From assembly GCA_030248295.1 (NCBI GenBank), contig JASANH010001593.1, forward strand, positions 186,001 through 250,000: 64,000 bases of DNA, read 5' to 3'. Of the stretch, positions 22,390 through 34,470 are shown one piece after another. This DNA comes from Mesodorylaimus sp. YZB2_4 (Eukaryota; Nematoda; Enoplea; Dorylaimida; Dorylaimidae). A program made the position numbers and the translations under genes. Positions within the stretch are counted from its first letter, which is position 1. Every line of letters starts with the position of its first letter. The notes beneath the pieces are model-generated. The model ran no database searches. It worked only from the letters and a program-made list of their open reading frames with translations, and was not told where the DNA came from.

Positions 22390-25300
22390 GCCAGAATTCA
22401 CCCGCGTTTGAGATCGACCCGGTGGCAATGAGTGTCATGGATAAGCAGATCCAGGTTGACCCTAGTTTCGACTGCGTTATGAATTGCTTTCGTGCTGGTT
22501 CGAGAGAGCACGAAAACTTGGAGTCAGTAACGTTGACTAGCCACGCAAGTATTCTTTGTCAAATATTCAGTTACGATGAAAACGAGTTCGAAACGAGGTG
22601 CAAATGGATGAAGGGCCGCGATAATTGTACGAAACCATGCCCGGAAGGCACTGTCAAAGATTTTTTCAAATCGCATATGCTTGCTTCGTGCGAGTTTCAG
22701 GACCAGGCGAAACGTAAGTGTTTGGCTGTCAGATTAAAAGAAATTGATGCATTCTCCAAATTGAGTTTTCTGAATTAAGCCCAAACCGTCCTTTTCTCCT
22801 TTGGGGCTGATGTTAACGAGTCCCTCTGTGGCTTATACGGGTGTTCGTGAAAAATCCGTCCTAACTAAAACGGCCTTAGTTAGGGCAAAAATGAAGCGGA
22901 CACTTCACACTGAACAGCCTTGGAACGGAAGCGCCTTCAAAATTTCACCAAATGTGCTCCTTCATACCCTTCAAAAAACGTAGGTACTGTATGCTACATA
23001 TTTACTGTGTATTTACATGTTGGGGTCGAATCGATGGCAAAATACCAACCATTGTTTGATTTCACGATCTTTCGAATCCGATCTACTATCGAAACCAGAC
23101 ATATACAATCTTATAAAACAAAAAAACATGCAACCAAAAAGGCCCGTGTCATGTTCAGAAGCTATAAAGAATCGCGTTCAGGGCCTGCAACTCAAAAATA
23201 TGGGATTGCATCTCGCTACGCGTCCGCGACCATTTTTGAGAGTCTGCGACTGCGCACATGCTTTCGTTGCCGTCGCAAACAGTCGCAGACGCGTCGCAAG
23301 CCGCACCGCCCTAGGAAATACACGTCATGTACGCGGTTTTCTGTGAATTCTAAGCATGAAACCGGGGACGGGTTTGGTGGCATTTTCTGCTCTACAAAAT
23401 AAGCTATTTCTGCTGTCGATAATAACCTGCAAGCGAATTCGGAAGATCGAGAATAAAAACCTTATCTAGTAATTTTTCTGGGTTTTTTGCGATTTTGACC
23501 CACCCACGTGAAGACTTAGTATAACTATAACATACCGATATTTTCTGAAAGCGGGTACCAAGAGGCACATACAGTGGAATTTTCAGGCGGGGTTCGATTT
23601 TCTGTTTCGAGTTATTCGCTCAAGTATGTGAGGGAAATTTCGAATTCTCACTTTTGGCTGGAATATTTCACAAACGGTGTGACCTATGAAAACATTAAAA
23701 TAAACATTCGATACCTAATCATGTTGCGGTCATTTTGATAATTCCCAGATCATTTGAGGACCGAGGGTTAGGGAGATATCGCCCTAGCAAGACTTTGCGT
23801 ATTTTCATAGGGGGACGGTGATGGCCATTTTCAACTTTTGCCCCGCCATACACTAGGGAGACCCACTGTTGAGCACAAAAATCATAGAGTCAAAATTTTT
23901 GCACTTGGCAAGGCATTGTCGGCGCTCACAGAAGCACTGTCTTAAATCGACATAGATACAGCAGTGGACAAAAGTAAGGAACGTTCCTGACTTCTTCACT
24001 TATGGCAGCAGCTACTCACTAGGGGACAATCTTGTGGCATTTCCCTCAATATATATGGATAGAGCACAAATACCTGGGTGCGTAACACAACTGAACCTCA
24101 GACCAGGTAGCACAAATCAGTGGTAGGTAGCAAAACTTTAAAACATTGCGAAATATTGCGGGGACAAAAGTAAGGCACGTTTTCGGCGGGAAAAACGCTC
24201 GAAACACGCGAGCTATAAAGTGGCGGGAAACGGTCAGGTGGCTCGTCAGCGTCATTTAGAAACTTGAAACCCAAATTTTTGTCCTCGTTTTACCAAAAAA
24301 TGGCCACTGGTCAGAATTTTTCAAAGGATGCTAAGGCTGCAATGGTTAAAATGAGAGTCGAGGAGAAAAAAATCATTTTCGGCGATTGCAAAGACGTTTG
24401 GAACGTGTGGTCAAGTCATTTCAAAGATCGTGAAACGCTATTTGGCCCGTGGGACAACAAGTCCGTTGAAAAAGCCTGGAAGACCAAGGAAAACCACGAC
24501 CCGTGAGGATCATCTGATTAAAAGAACGTCGATTTCGAACCCCCGACTGACCGCTGGTCAAGTGAAGTTGGCCACTGGCTTAGCAACGGTCAGCAGCAAG
24601 ACCATAAGTCGCCGCCTGAGGGAGGTTGGCTTGTCAGCTCGACGTCTTTGCAAGAAACCATTGATCTCATTGAAGAATCTGAGGGCGCGAATCCAATTCG
24701 CTTAGATGCACCTGAACTGGACCAACCAGCAATGGCAAAGAGTTCATTGGAGCGATGGATCAAAGTTTAATTTGTTTAACAGCGATGGGATCAAGTATGT
24801 GAGACGCCCAGTTGGCAGAAGGTTCGATCCTACTGTAGATACACTATTCCGACGATGCACGGTGGAGTGTCTGTAATGGTTTGGGGCTGTTTCTCTGGAC
24901 GAAAGATGGGTCCGATTCACAAGATAAATGGCATCATGGATAAGCACGTGTACACGGACATCATGGAGAATGTCATGCTTCCTCGTGCCCGTCGTTTCAT
25001 ACCCAAAGGCTGGATCTTTCAGCAGACTAGCAGGGATCCGAAGCACTCCTCGGCTCATACAAAGCAATGGTTCCAGCGCAATGGGTCCAGCGCAATGTAA
25101 TGATGTGGCCAGCTCAATCCCCGGATCTGAATCCGATTGAAAACTTGTGGGATGAGGTCGAAAGGCGTATTCGAGTGACCACATACCAGAATTGCAACCA
25201 GCTGTTCGATGCCATTCAAAAAGCGTGGGCCGAAATTCCTCACCAAGTCATTGATAAACTGATTGCCGCCATGAGGAGCAGATGCGAGCAGGTGATAAAA

Positions 25301-26357
25301 TTACGGGTACCAAATACTGAATGTTAAGAGTCTCGATGTCTTGTCATGAAGTTTAGAGCATGTTTCGAAGCGGAAAATAGGGCTATTCAGTCATTCAAAA
25401 AAAAAACGTGCGTTACTTTTGTCCCAGCAACTTTTATGAATTTTTTTGAACATTTTCTCGTGCCTGACTTCTTTTGCTGTCAGATAAGCTGTCGATGAAA
25501 AAATATACTTAGTTTTTTGTGCTCCAAGTATGCAATGATGAACGCCATAAGGCTGTCCACTAGTGAGTAGCTGCTGCCATAAGTGAAAAAGTCAGAAACG
25601 TGCCTTACTTTTGTCCACTACTGTACGTTTTTGGATATGGAAACCTTTTCTAGAATTTGAATCATATCTGCCTTGCCTGAAAACCGTTTGTAAAATTCAT
25701 GAAAACGAATGCAAGCCGCAATGCGAGTTAGCTCCATATACCGAAGCATTGAAGGCACTGAAAGCATGGGAGCGCAATCCACAGTGTTCTGGACATATTT
25801 CGGGCGATGCTTATAGTCGAATTCACTCATCGATTGGTCTGGAAGTTTGCAAGTAAGTTTTTTGGTGCAATACAAAAATCCTTTTTTTTGGCAGAGTTAT
25901 CATTTTTGATTTTTTTGCTTGACTTGACCTGACCCTCTGAAAAATCGCAGTCGCTGGCTAACACAAGCCAGTTATTCCTGGTGGGCGTTAAATTTTTCTC
26001 ATGAACGTATGCTCGAACTAAATTTTTTTCAAATCTTTTAGCGCTGTTGAATGCCAAATCAGTTGCACAACCAAGGATATCGGAAAAAGTTGCAACAACG
26101 CTGATGAAAATTCAGTCATTCGATTTTTTAAATATCGCACCGCGTGGGCATTTTATATGGAATTTAACACTCGTATAAAATCTGATCGATCGATTTGCCC
26201 GAGGCTGTTGGATCATGCTGGCGCAAAATCACCAGATTCCTCGAGAGGAGCAGCAAACAAAACTGATGCATTGAATATTTGGATCGAGATGATCATGTAT
26301 TTTGTGGCGACTCGGGTTCAAAAAATGATCCAAATTTTTAATTCACAGCTTGATTAA
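22390..26357 (+). CDS. Secreted cysteine-rich protein, family B5 (5' exon uncertain)
   Basis: The only plus-strand member of family B; function unknown. Exons seen are 22390-22713 (acceptor TTCTAG, donor GTAAGT), 25654-25852 (acceptor CCTTTTCTAG) and 26042-26357 (acceptor TCTTTTAG; stop TAA). Their phases (1, 1, 2) are the same as in all other family members. The family signatures are DCVMNC (C-x3-C), NCTKPCPEG (CP), SYLPCLKTVC, ECKPQC and ECQISC. The C-terminal part contains a hydrophobic helix-like stretch (IWIEMIMYFVA). The signal-peptide exon is not certain. A candidate at 20757-20787 (MMASIFLIVS, phase 1) has a weak GTGCAC donor and would give 289 aa. Intron 2 contains a complete but dead Tc1-like transposon whose right end lies 30 bp upstream of the exon at 25654. 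Confidence 0.65.
23205..23320. repeat. GC-rich dispersed repeat, CTTTCGTTGCCGTCGCAAAC type
   Basis: A GC-rich, CpG-rich island in AT-rich surroundings. The core GCTTTCGTTGCCGTCGCAAA recurs at about 30425 (and degenerate at 30330) and, altered, at about 49632. It lies in intron 2 of B5. Function unknown. Confidence 0.6.
23959..25623 (+). mobile_element. Dead Tc1-like DNA transposon (1.67 kb)
   Basis: A complete element with TA target duplications at 23957-23958 and 25624-25625 and inverted ends of about 65 bp (CAG(C/T)AGTGGACAAAAGTAAG…). The transposase frame runs on the plus strand from about 24298 to 25327 in fragments. It has a GRPRKTT motif, WSDGSKFNLF (first catalytic Asp), VMVWGCFSGRKMG, IFQQTSRDPKH (second Asp position changed; the family has QQD) and WPAQSPDLNPIENLWDE with the third acidic residue. 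Frameshifts and stops occur near 24480, 24704, 24876 and 25097. It is therefore non-autonomous. Inner direct repeats of the termini (24159-24181 and 25405-25427) give an IR/DR architecture. Confidence 0.92.
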
Positions 26358-26359
26358 AA

Positions 26360-26900
26360 GGTTTTTAACTAAGATAAAAAGTTGATTCTGAATCATAAGA
26401 ATTCGAAATCTTGTGATCTTGGGCTGTTTCGACTTTTTGAGAAGTCGCGCAAGCATTGTTCAGGAAAACTATCAGTGCGCATTTTTTTTGTAATAAGTAT
26501 GCTGCGATAATACAGATGATTAATAAAGTTGAATGAATTTTTATCCTGTACTTATTTTTAACGCGAAGGAAGTCTAATGGGAACATATATCTTTATTTTT
26601 GCCTCTCAAGCGAGGGCAGAGCTTGTAGCAAGTCTGTGCCGTGTCTAGCACCCACAGCGGGGCCTCTGAGTGCGTCCGCACTGCGAACATGTCCATCTTC
26701 GACTTCCTCGGACGATTGCGGGTGGGCCGTAAGCCCCCTGGTGTTTGACAGCGAAAAGTCTTTGCTCGAATAGCTTGCTCCTCCCCACTTGCAGCACTTC
26801 CATGGTAGTTGGGTGAATCACCTTCTGGTTGGCGTGGATATCTTATCTGGTTCCGCTGGTTCAGACAACTGGCTGCAAGAACTGGGTCGTGACTGGTGTT
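26360..26900. other. Intergenic, GC-rich after 26600
   Basis: The first half is AT-rich and empty. From about 26600 the composition turns GC-rich. The minus strand there encodes a short C-x2-C…C-x-C containing stretch (WTCSQCGRTQRPRCGC, about 26650-26700) interrupted by stops, possibly the relic of a retroelement zinc knuckle. Not called as a gene. Confidence 0.35.
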
Positions 26901-26939
26901 GAGTGCCTGGTCTGAATTTGCGCTGAGGGCAATTTAGGC

Positions 26940-28160
26940 TCGGGATCATCAAAATATCTGTCAGGATCGACACGTGCGGCCCCTCAAAAAATGACCCTGT
27001 TGTGTCTGTGGTTGACGAACAAAGATGCGCGACCGAGCGCGATGAATTTAAGGCTTACATTACAGCCAAATAGAGGCATCGTCGATCTGTGACTTTACGA
27101 TATGACTCCTCTCCCACTTTTATGCCAAGTTCGCTTTCCTTTGGTTAATTATCCGTTCCTGTCGCTGACCTGACTGGTGCATGCTTATATTTTTTCGTAA
27201 AGACAGTGAAACGAAGTCTGTTATACTCACGATCGGTCTCCCATCGTCGGCCGACCAGAGCGGTCGGTTCTCACATTCTTTCTTCTTCTTCACGCTTTCA
27301 CAACGCCTCTCCCGCTGCAAAACGATACACGAGGTCGTTCCCGTGGCTAAGGCTGGCTTGTACTGGTTGTCCTAGGATAACCCAAGGATTTTTCGAGGGA
27401 TGATTGAGTTAGCGAGGGTCTATTGTTCGCAAACGACCTCCGTCATCGCGGATCGAACCCCGGACGAGCGCAGTTACTCGTTACCTTGCAATATTGGTAG
27501 GTGGGCTCAAAACCACGGCGCCAGCTTGACGCATCATATCGTCATATATCATATCATATAATACACGACAGTTACCCCCACAACCGAACAAACAATGAGT
27601 TGACGATCCCAGGTGAAACTGTTTGTTGGTCCGGCGATGGCGATGGACCTCGGACACGTAGGCGCACGTTGGGCTCGAACTTTCGCACAGAGCAAGGCTC
27701 TTGGAAAAACAAAGATTAATAGAGTGGTGCATTGCGCCAGTGAATCCTGAACCAGCTGTTTCGAGTGCGTATCTCGGCACCAACACTAACCACGGATTCC
27801 TAAGCTGTAAAAAGAGAAAGTGCCTTCTGTGTGGGTTAGAAGAAGCGAGAAAAATATGAGGAAGGATAGTTTAACGCAGGAATAATATATGAGATGGAAC
27901 TGAAGAATCGCTCCTGTACGCGGCAAGAAGTGTGATAAATAAATGTTATTTGTTCATGTGGCAGATTCTTTACCAGCGTGTTACTCTACTGTGCTCAGAT
28001 TTTAATATCCTGCGCCGCAAAGTTCGGAAGATCAAGGACAGATTGCCATGAACTAAAATCAAAGTCACTGAGCCTATGTACAATTACGATCATAATTTAG
28101 GGTGATAGGCTTATGTCACACTGGTCACTGCATCATAGTGACAATAAATGATCTAAAAGA
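26940..28160 (-). repeat. 1.2 kb repeat, inverted partner at 43965-45130
   Basis: This block is repeated in opposite orientation at 43965-45130 with many shared strings along its whole length (for example GATCGACGATGCC, AAAGTGGGAGAGGAGTCATA, CCAGTCAGGTCAGCGACAGG). A shorter direct copy of one end is at 34560-34860. It contains the S2 SINE-like module. The partner contains a TATATAAG motif before the shared CAGTCAGGTCAGCGACAGG segment, reminiscent of a retroelement promoter. No intact coding frame. Confidence 0.8.
27420..27545 (-). mobile_element. tRNA-like SINE module, family S2
   Basis: On the minus strand there is an A-box TGGCGCCGTGG and a B-box GGGGTTCGATCC about 55 nt apart, the spacing of an internal polymerase III promoter. 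A matching copy lies at 44513-44615. The two copies share most of the sequence between the boxes (CAAGGTA(A/G)CGAGTAACTG). Confidence 0.65.
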
Positions 28161-28776
28161 TGCTGGCTGACATTCAAATAAAGACCAATTACTTTTAAAA
28201 ATTTTACTAGAAGAACCGATTATATTTATTGAGGATTTTTACGCTCCTTTTCTCACCAATATTCTTTGTCAAAAGGTTATCGATCAGGCACATGTAACAG
28301 TCAGGAGAAGTACCATACCTAAAGGTCATGTGCTGTCGGTTGCGCGAACGTACACTTGAATTCTTCCATCGAAACTGATCTTATAAGAAAAAGAGGTATA
28401 AAAAAAATGAAAGGATGTGAGTAGTAGATAATCCTACTCGGAGGGCCCTCCAGCAGTCAGGCACCCTTGTGCTCTCGCGACACATGTGTCTTGCTATACG
28501 ATGAGTCCTTTGTACATAAACATTTCAAAAATTAAATTGCTGCGAAGGATATTTTTTAAGAGATTCGTCGATTTGAATTTTTATTGAAAGCGAGCAAGCA
28601 TTCTAAAAGTCAGGGCTATAGTTGAACTAAAAAATATGACCTTTCTAGCATTTGCAGTTTTTCTAATGAATCATAAGCGAAACAAGAACAGTTTTTAGTC
28701 AATGTTTCCCCTAAAAATAGAATAATTCGAGAGAAGCACCGAAAGCAAACTGGCTCTCATACCTCAAATCCTCGAT
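28160..28776. other. 3' flank of gene B1, nothing coding
   Basis: AT-rich sequence shared in part with the 3' flanks of B2 (about 35080-35480) and B3 (about 46440-46890), as expected for a duplicated unit. An AATAAA on the minus strand lies at 28580-28585, about 190 bp after the B1 stop. Confidence 0.5.
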
Positions 28777-30688
28777 TCAGAATTTTGTGACAGCCATGTA
28801 GATTGTGGTGATTGCTGAAATCAGCTTGAAGACCACATGCAAATTATTTCTATTAGAAGATGCGGCGAGAAGTTTCTCGCAGTTTTCTGGCAGCGGAGTT
28901 GCGTAGTTGACTTGCCCGCGCTCGTGAGCTAATACGTACTTTTTCAAATAAGAACCAGCAGCAAATCTTGTGAGAGAATCCAATCCTTCTTGGTCGGTGT
29001 TGCAACCGGTTGACAAATTGGCCACAGCGCATTGCAAATAGCAGTCGATTTTTCTAAAAAAGAGAAGGAGCAAGATCTGAATGAAAGATAAGTTTTTCTT
29101 ACTCGCAGATTTTCTCAGCAGAGTCGAATCGATGGAACGCCCTTTCGAGTACTGGCAATGCTAATTCTGCCGAGCATATCTTTTCACAATTCGTGTGCGC
29201 GTCACTGCAAGTTGACTGGAGACACGGTGAATATTTGTGAAATCCTAAATCAACACCCAAACAAAAGCAATTCTAACTGACTTGTCATACAAAATATCGA
29301 CTTACGTTCAAACTTTTCTTTGTAGACGCAAAAAGGAGGAAAAATGTAAAGCAATAATTTTTTCTCACCGCTGTCTGGACAGGATTTCAAGCACGGCTCG
29401 CTCAATTGACTCATCTTGCAGTAGTACCCGACTGCCTCTATGCTGTATATGACGCACAATGGATGGCTTGGATATGGTATATTGTATTCGCTCAGAGCAA
29501 GCGCCGCGACGTGCTCACATCTTAAAGCACACATTTCTTTTGGAGGAAGATCTGGCTTTGATGAACGTGCCATGGCTGAAAATGATAATTATGCTGCAAG
29601 TATTTATTTACAGTTTCCATTCTGGCGTGAGAATTTTACGAAAAGGTACTCTTTTGATAATAATCTACTCTAAACTGTTGAAATTTAATTTAGTATGGCA
29701 AAAAAACGCTGCCGCCGCTCACCTCAAAGAATCACATTGTAAAAGCAATGTTGAAATATTAGACTAGACTATCAATATTCAGACGCAGCACCCACATAAC
29801 ATTATGGCGGGTAGCCAAATTTCTTGACCTCTGGCACCTTTACTGAGAAAAGTCCAAGTTTGTTGTTGCAAAGAGGGACAATAAGGAAATGAAAATTTCC
29901 ACCGCCCCTTAAAGTCTCTTAAGCCATCCATTGGACCTCTTAAAACATCGAAGATGGCGGTCCAAAAGTTGGGCTTTCCTTAGAAGACGCGGGTGCTGAA
30001 TCTGGATATCATAGTTTTTTCAATATTCTGACATCTTTAAGCTTTCACTGCGTATAAGACAGGAGAAAACATGAGTTCTGATAGGTCGATTGAGTAAGAA
30101 ACTGGGAAAAATTTATGACACATCATTCTTCAGCAAAAAGCATGGATTTGCATATTTTATCATGCAGTTTTCCAGAACATCAATAGCCTATCTTATGGAG
30201 CGAAAACTCTGCAAAGCGAGACGTAAATAATTTTTAATGGAGTTATAAAAAGCAGTGTGCACGATATGTCTATGTGCACTGGCGAGAGCTGCGAGGCGAC
30301 TTTTCTCGATGGCGTCCGTAACTGCGGGAATGCTTTCGTTGTGGCTGCGAACAGTCGTAAACAATCCGCAAATCCCAGCCAGGAACGGCCGCATTGCAGG
30401 GTCGCGCGCGACCTCGCACCCTCTTTCGTTGCCGTCGCAAACCGGTCGCCTGGCACGCTTAGTCGCGTGGCGTTCTTAGCAGGGTAGAGAATAGAAAAGT
30501 GCACGCTCTGCAAGGGTAGGCTGAAAATTATGCCTTTAGCACGCCATTTTTTGTGACTTCTAAGCATTAACCAAGTCTCAAGTTTTAGGCTTCCTTCGCT
30601 CTCCTGGCTTCCTATAATACTTTGCACAAATCAATTTCTGCTTTTCTAATTCAGTACAATACTCCAAAAAAAAAAATACACCCCCAAA

Positions 30689-30728
<40 letters not shown>

Positions 30729-31304
30729 TGTTTCGGAGAAATTTTTTTCTGTAAAGATTTTATCGGAAGTTTTCGTTTGAAATTTTGTGGGTTTTTTGCG
30801 GGCTCTTAGGGTGTAAGCAGACACTGGTAAAGGGCTCTCTAGTACAGGACAAGGCAGTACAGGGCGAGTTTGCTCATTCAGCGTCGAATGATTGTCCGTG
30901 CAGGATGAAAAGTCAATGTTTGGTGGTTCGAAAACTCCTAGCGCCGTTTTTGGGTTTTCCGAAACTTTAAAACTCGATATCCATAACTCTATACTCGAAA
31001 TTTGTAAGGAAAATTATTTCGGGTCGAGTGAACCCCAGCCTAAGATACTTGCATGAGGCCCCTAGTGCCCCGCATGATCGAATAAAAAGAGCAGAAGTCA
31101 TTTTTTTACTTAGCCAACACTGGGCCGAGTACACCAAAAACTTTTTTAGTAAACCAGTTACTGTATACTTTGCTAGGTTTATAGCATGTTCGAAAATTTT
31201 CATTTTGTTTCGAAAAAACATCATACCCGAATCGATTCTAGTAAAGAGAGAAACTTACCAAATAAAGTATTCAAAATGGATAAAAATACAATGATTCTGC
31301 TCAT
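28777..31304 (-). CDS. Secreted cysteine-rich protein with hydrophobic tail, family B1
   Basis: Unrecognised family; function unknown. Exons are 31259-31304 (46 nt), 29306-29575, 29103-29244 and 28777-29053, giving 244 aa. Introns 2 and 3 are 61 and 49 bp; intron 1 is 1683 bp. Exon 1 encodes a signal peptide (MSRIIVFLSILNTLF). Mature signatures are EMCALRC, YYCKMSQLSEPCLKSCP, PFCVYKEKFE, SPCLQSTC, NCEKIC and DCYLQC…GC; 16 mature cysteines are visible. The C-terminus (VVFKLISAITTIYMAVTKF) is hydrophobic, so a GPI anchor or tail anchor is possible. Exons 3-4 and most of exon 2 are almost identical to B3, while the N-terminal ~35 mature residues differ strongly. The layout loosely recalls nematode extracellular Cys-rich domains such as DUF19, but I cannot confirm this. 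Confidence 0.8.
30285..30480. repeat. GC-rich dispersed repeat in B1 intron 1
   Basis: Related to 23205-23320 and 49535-49690 through the CTTTCGTTG(C/T)(C/G)G…GCGAACAGTCG-type core, present here twice (about 30330 and 30425). Confidence 0.55.
30690..30725. repeat. Poly(A) run of 36
   Basis: Uninterrupted 36-base A run inside intron 1 of B1. It could mark the 3' end of an old retroposed copy or simply be a mononucleotide expansion. Confidence 0.9.
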
Positions 31305-32230
31305 TTTCACTGGCTGATTGTTGAATGATGGCTTGATAAATACGCGTCGATATTAATAAGAAAATCTATAAAAAAAGCGAGGTCGCAGGATCTGAGAGCC
31401 CGAAAAGTTCCAGCAACACGATGTATGCATTGCAAGACTTTGCATAGTAACTATAGGTCTGGCAGGTAATTGATTTGCCGTTTAAGGAATTTACAGGGCA
31501 GGATACAAGTTCAAAAAATGACTGGAAAATTTCTTCCACAATCATAAAAAATTTAGAAAATCTTTTATTAGTCACATAAAAGTAATATTTTCACATTTCG
31601 CATCAAGATATATTTAAAAGATTGTAATGCATTGAGGCTGGGATACGAGAATATAGCTGCATCAGTAGCTACAATGCAACTAAACCCAACGCTTACGGCG
31701 AACTGATCGTGGAGTGATGCAGCAAAAAACAGTATGATACAACGATGTCTGGAGATCAGGTCAGCCAGTGGAAAGTGTTATTATATTGTGTCTGCAACTT
31801 CTCTTGGAAAAGATGCCCCTGACATTAAATATTACATTTCGACTGGGTGCCATTAAACATGCTGCAGTCATTTCGCTACCTGATTGATGCAATCAACCTA
31901 GAAAATGTATAACAACGCTGATGACGCTAAAAAAAGGCGACTAGTATTTCATTAGTTTCCCGACATCAGGCTCGCTCAGACAGTGAGTCACAAGCAAGAA
32001 TGTGCAGCGATAGAGCATTTCAGCTACATCGCGAACCACAGGATGAACCTTAAGCGCACAACTGACACCACGCAAGCAAAATTCCAGAGCCCACGATACT
32101 ACAGCTGTGGGGTCACCACAGCAGGCACGTCAGGAAGGTAGCAGAAAATGACTGCGCAAAGTAAGGCGCAATGCAGTCTGTCTGTACAAGACCTTTTAGC
32201 GCAATGTCATGTCGTACTTTACCCATAGCC
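31305..32230. repeat. Upstream part of duplicated B-gene unit
   Basis: Upstream flank of B1. It resembles the upstream flanks of B2 (36984-37740) and B3 (50430-51250). Shared strings include CTACCTGATTGATGCAA and GCCAGTGAG/CAGTGAGTCACAA. No coding region is supported. Confidence 0.65.
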
Positions 32231-32235
32231 AAGCT

Positions 32236-32345
32236 GTACAGCGCACTCGAGGGCTAAGGAACACACTTGACAATCATTTTTGACCCAGGCGGGAGTTGAA
32301 CCATCCCCTTTAGGTGCGCGTCAGCGTGCACCACACCAGGCACTC
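32236..32345 (-). mobile_element. SINE-like fragment, family S1
   Basis: A partial copy sharing GCGCACTCGAGGGCTAAGGAA, the B-box complement (AGTTGAACCATCCCC) and GGTGCGC with 19001-19140. The A-box end is missing. Confidence 0.55.
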
Positions 32346-32404
32346 CAGGAGGGCCCCGGGTTGTAAGAAAACACAGTACAGTGCCATGTTGTCTGTTTCG
32401 ACAC

Positions 32405-32510
32405 TTACAAGACCTGGCGGCCACAGTGGTGCAGCGCTTTGGCATTCGTTTTTCCGTATTGCTTGGGAGCGAATGTGGACTCGTTTTGGGTTCGATCCCC
32501 GGTGATTTGC
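32405..32510 (+). mobile_element. tRNA-derived SINE-like element, family S3
   Basis: A-box CAGTGGTGCAGCG, then GGCATTCG, TTGCTTGGGAGCG and B-box GGGTTCGATCCCC. A truncated antisense copy of the same element lies at 57716-57792. Confidence 0.65.
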
Positions 32511-32514
32511 CTCA

Positions 32515-34470
32515 GCACGATATGTCCTAGTTACCACAGCTATAGTCACCATAGCAGACACGACAGGTAGGGCGCAAACAGAGGATACCAAGCTTCTGTA
32601 ATTGTGAAATGACCTTGGCTTGTCGCAAAATGCAGGACATGTCTTGGAATGAGGGACGCGCCTTGAACTGATTGTAGAACAGCCCGAGGTCCCTACACAG
32701 GACGGCGGAAGCATGAAAATTTTTTACCAAGATTTCGCTAAATTTACTTTCTTTCACTGCCACAATACTCTGAACAGGTGACAGAAATTCTGACCTGATC
32801 GTGACCTTAAAAAACTCTTAAAAAATTTTTCTGATCTTATATGAAAAGTAAATTTTTTGGTATAACTGGCTTTTATAACCATGTATCTATTCTGCGCCCA
32901 AACACCAAATTTGCACGAATGACAACTTCCTTGACCACCATTCATGTTGTTGTTGCAGAGCAATTCTACTGTGTTATTGCGCAAAGTTTTCAACTCAAGG
33001 AACTTCAGCAGCATAACACATTCGGGTCAACCCGACAAGGAACTTTCGGGTCAAGTCGGGTCAGGCTGACCCGATCTGATCCAGTGGAAACCTTTTGAAT
33101 CATAAAAAATGACTTTATTGGATATTTAACTGGAATTTCATCCTCGCTCAACATCCAAGATTAATCGAGAATCGAGACTGAATTAGCCAGCATCGACCCG
33201 ACTCGACCCAGGGTCTAAAGTCGACCCGATGCATTGCGCCACTTATTTGGTTATGGGCATGATAAGGAACATCGACAACAGACACTCGCAGTCAGGGATG
33301 GGCTTACGTATTTCAGAACAAAAGGACAGGGGAGGAGAGCTTTGGGAACGAGCTAGAGTGACCGTCCCTCGCATCATGCTGTCTGAGCTGACACCATAGG
33401 ATTTCACAGATTTTTACTGTCCAACTTTACCTGTAATATCCCGTTTCGCTTCTAGACTTGACTTTGTGGAGTAAAAGGTGGCCAGGTTAAGGACAGTGTA
33501 GCCAGCACCCCTGGCGGTTGGGAGTAATCGATACGCTCCACTGGCTGGGACGTCAACCTCTTCGGTTGATGTTTCTAGGGCAGGTATAGTCGCGAGACTT
33601 GCATTCCTTCAGTTTCAGTTTAATGCGTGGAGTCTTCGGTCTCGACCGCCTGGGTGCGCCGCCGCCTGGGTGCGCTGGTGACAACAGCTTTTCAGTTGTT
33701 TCTAGGCTGGGCCCCACCAACCCCCATTTCCTATTGGTTTGGCTGTCAACCAGCAGTCATGAACAGAGTGGCTCTGTGTTAGGCGACCAACTCTCAGTGC
33801 AGGTTCCCTATGACGGCCCAACTAGCAGCTGCTCCGCTGGAGCATCACCCCAGAGAGCATCCAGCGCCGGCATCAGCCTTCTCAAATATTTAGGTTGGAG
33901 GGCAAGAATTGAGGGCGCCGACTGGCAATTGGGACCAATTCTCCCAATCTAGGGCGCCATTGGCGGCTACTCACTCGGCGTCCACCACTTCCACGTCCAC
34001 TCCGATTCCTGGTAAGTCCCCTAGAGCCAGCCCTCTCTGAGAATGGGATTCCTTAACTGACGTCCTCAGCCAGAGTAAAGCTGAGCCATCCAAGTCAGGG
34101 TTGCCTTAAATCAACCTCTTACAAGCCAACTGAGCCACCCCATCCCCCTTCTCCTATGTGGACAAAAGGTGGGCGGGGTCGAAAATTAGAAAAAAAGCGT
34201 CGATCTCATTTATGGGCGGCCACGTGTGCCGAACTGTCAATTCTAGCTGCCTGCATGAAGTCGTGACTGGACGCCGAAGATATTTTGGCGGGAACCCGAT
34301 CTAATTCGGCAAAATTCCGGCAAATTCGATCAAATCCGCAGAATTCCGATGTGGCCGACCCACAGCTTGGGTCGATTCGTCCTGGATCGGCGGGTCATAT
34401 CGGCCAGCTCGGTGGGTCGGTCGATGCTGGGCCTGTTGACTAGGCTTTTATATACGTAAATATCTCCAAA
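32515..34470. other. Intergenic, repeats and low complexity, no gene
   Basis: The 32640-32850 part recurs at 41630-41870 (TTTACTTT…ATACTCTGA…TTCTGACCTGA). The 33010-33240 part is rich in GGGTCGGGT/ACCCGAC strings, which recur around 41090, 59750-59880 and 61190-61280. Near 33645 a short GC-rich unit (CCGCCTGGGTGCGC) is repeated twice in tandem. Open frames here look like repeat artefacts. Confidence 0.45.

Noticed and set aside
25626..25653. Exon 3 of B5 starting right at the transposon end
   Set aside because: The frame there is open, but the phase does not match the upstream donor. The TTTTCTAG acceptor at 25653 gives the family phase and aligns with the exon starts of the paralogues.
33599..33952. 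117-codon plus-strand frame in GC-rich DNA
   Set aside because: Contains a tandem GC-rich unit and no domain. Resembles repeat-derived sequence.
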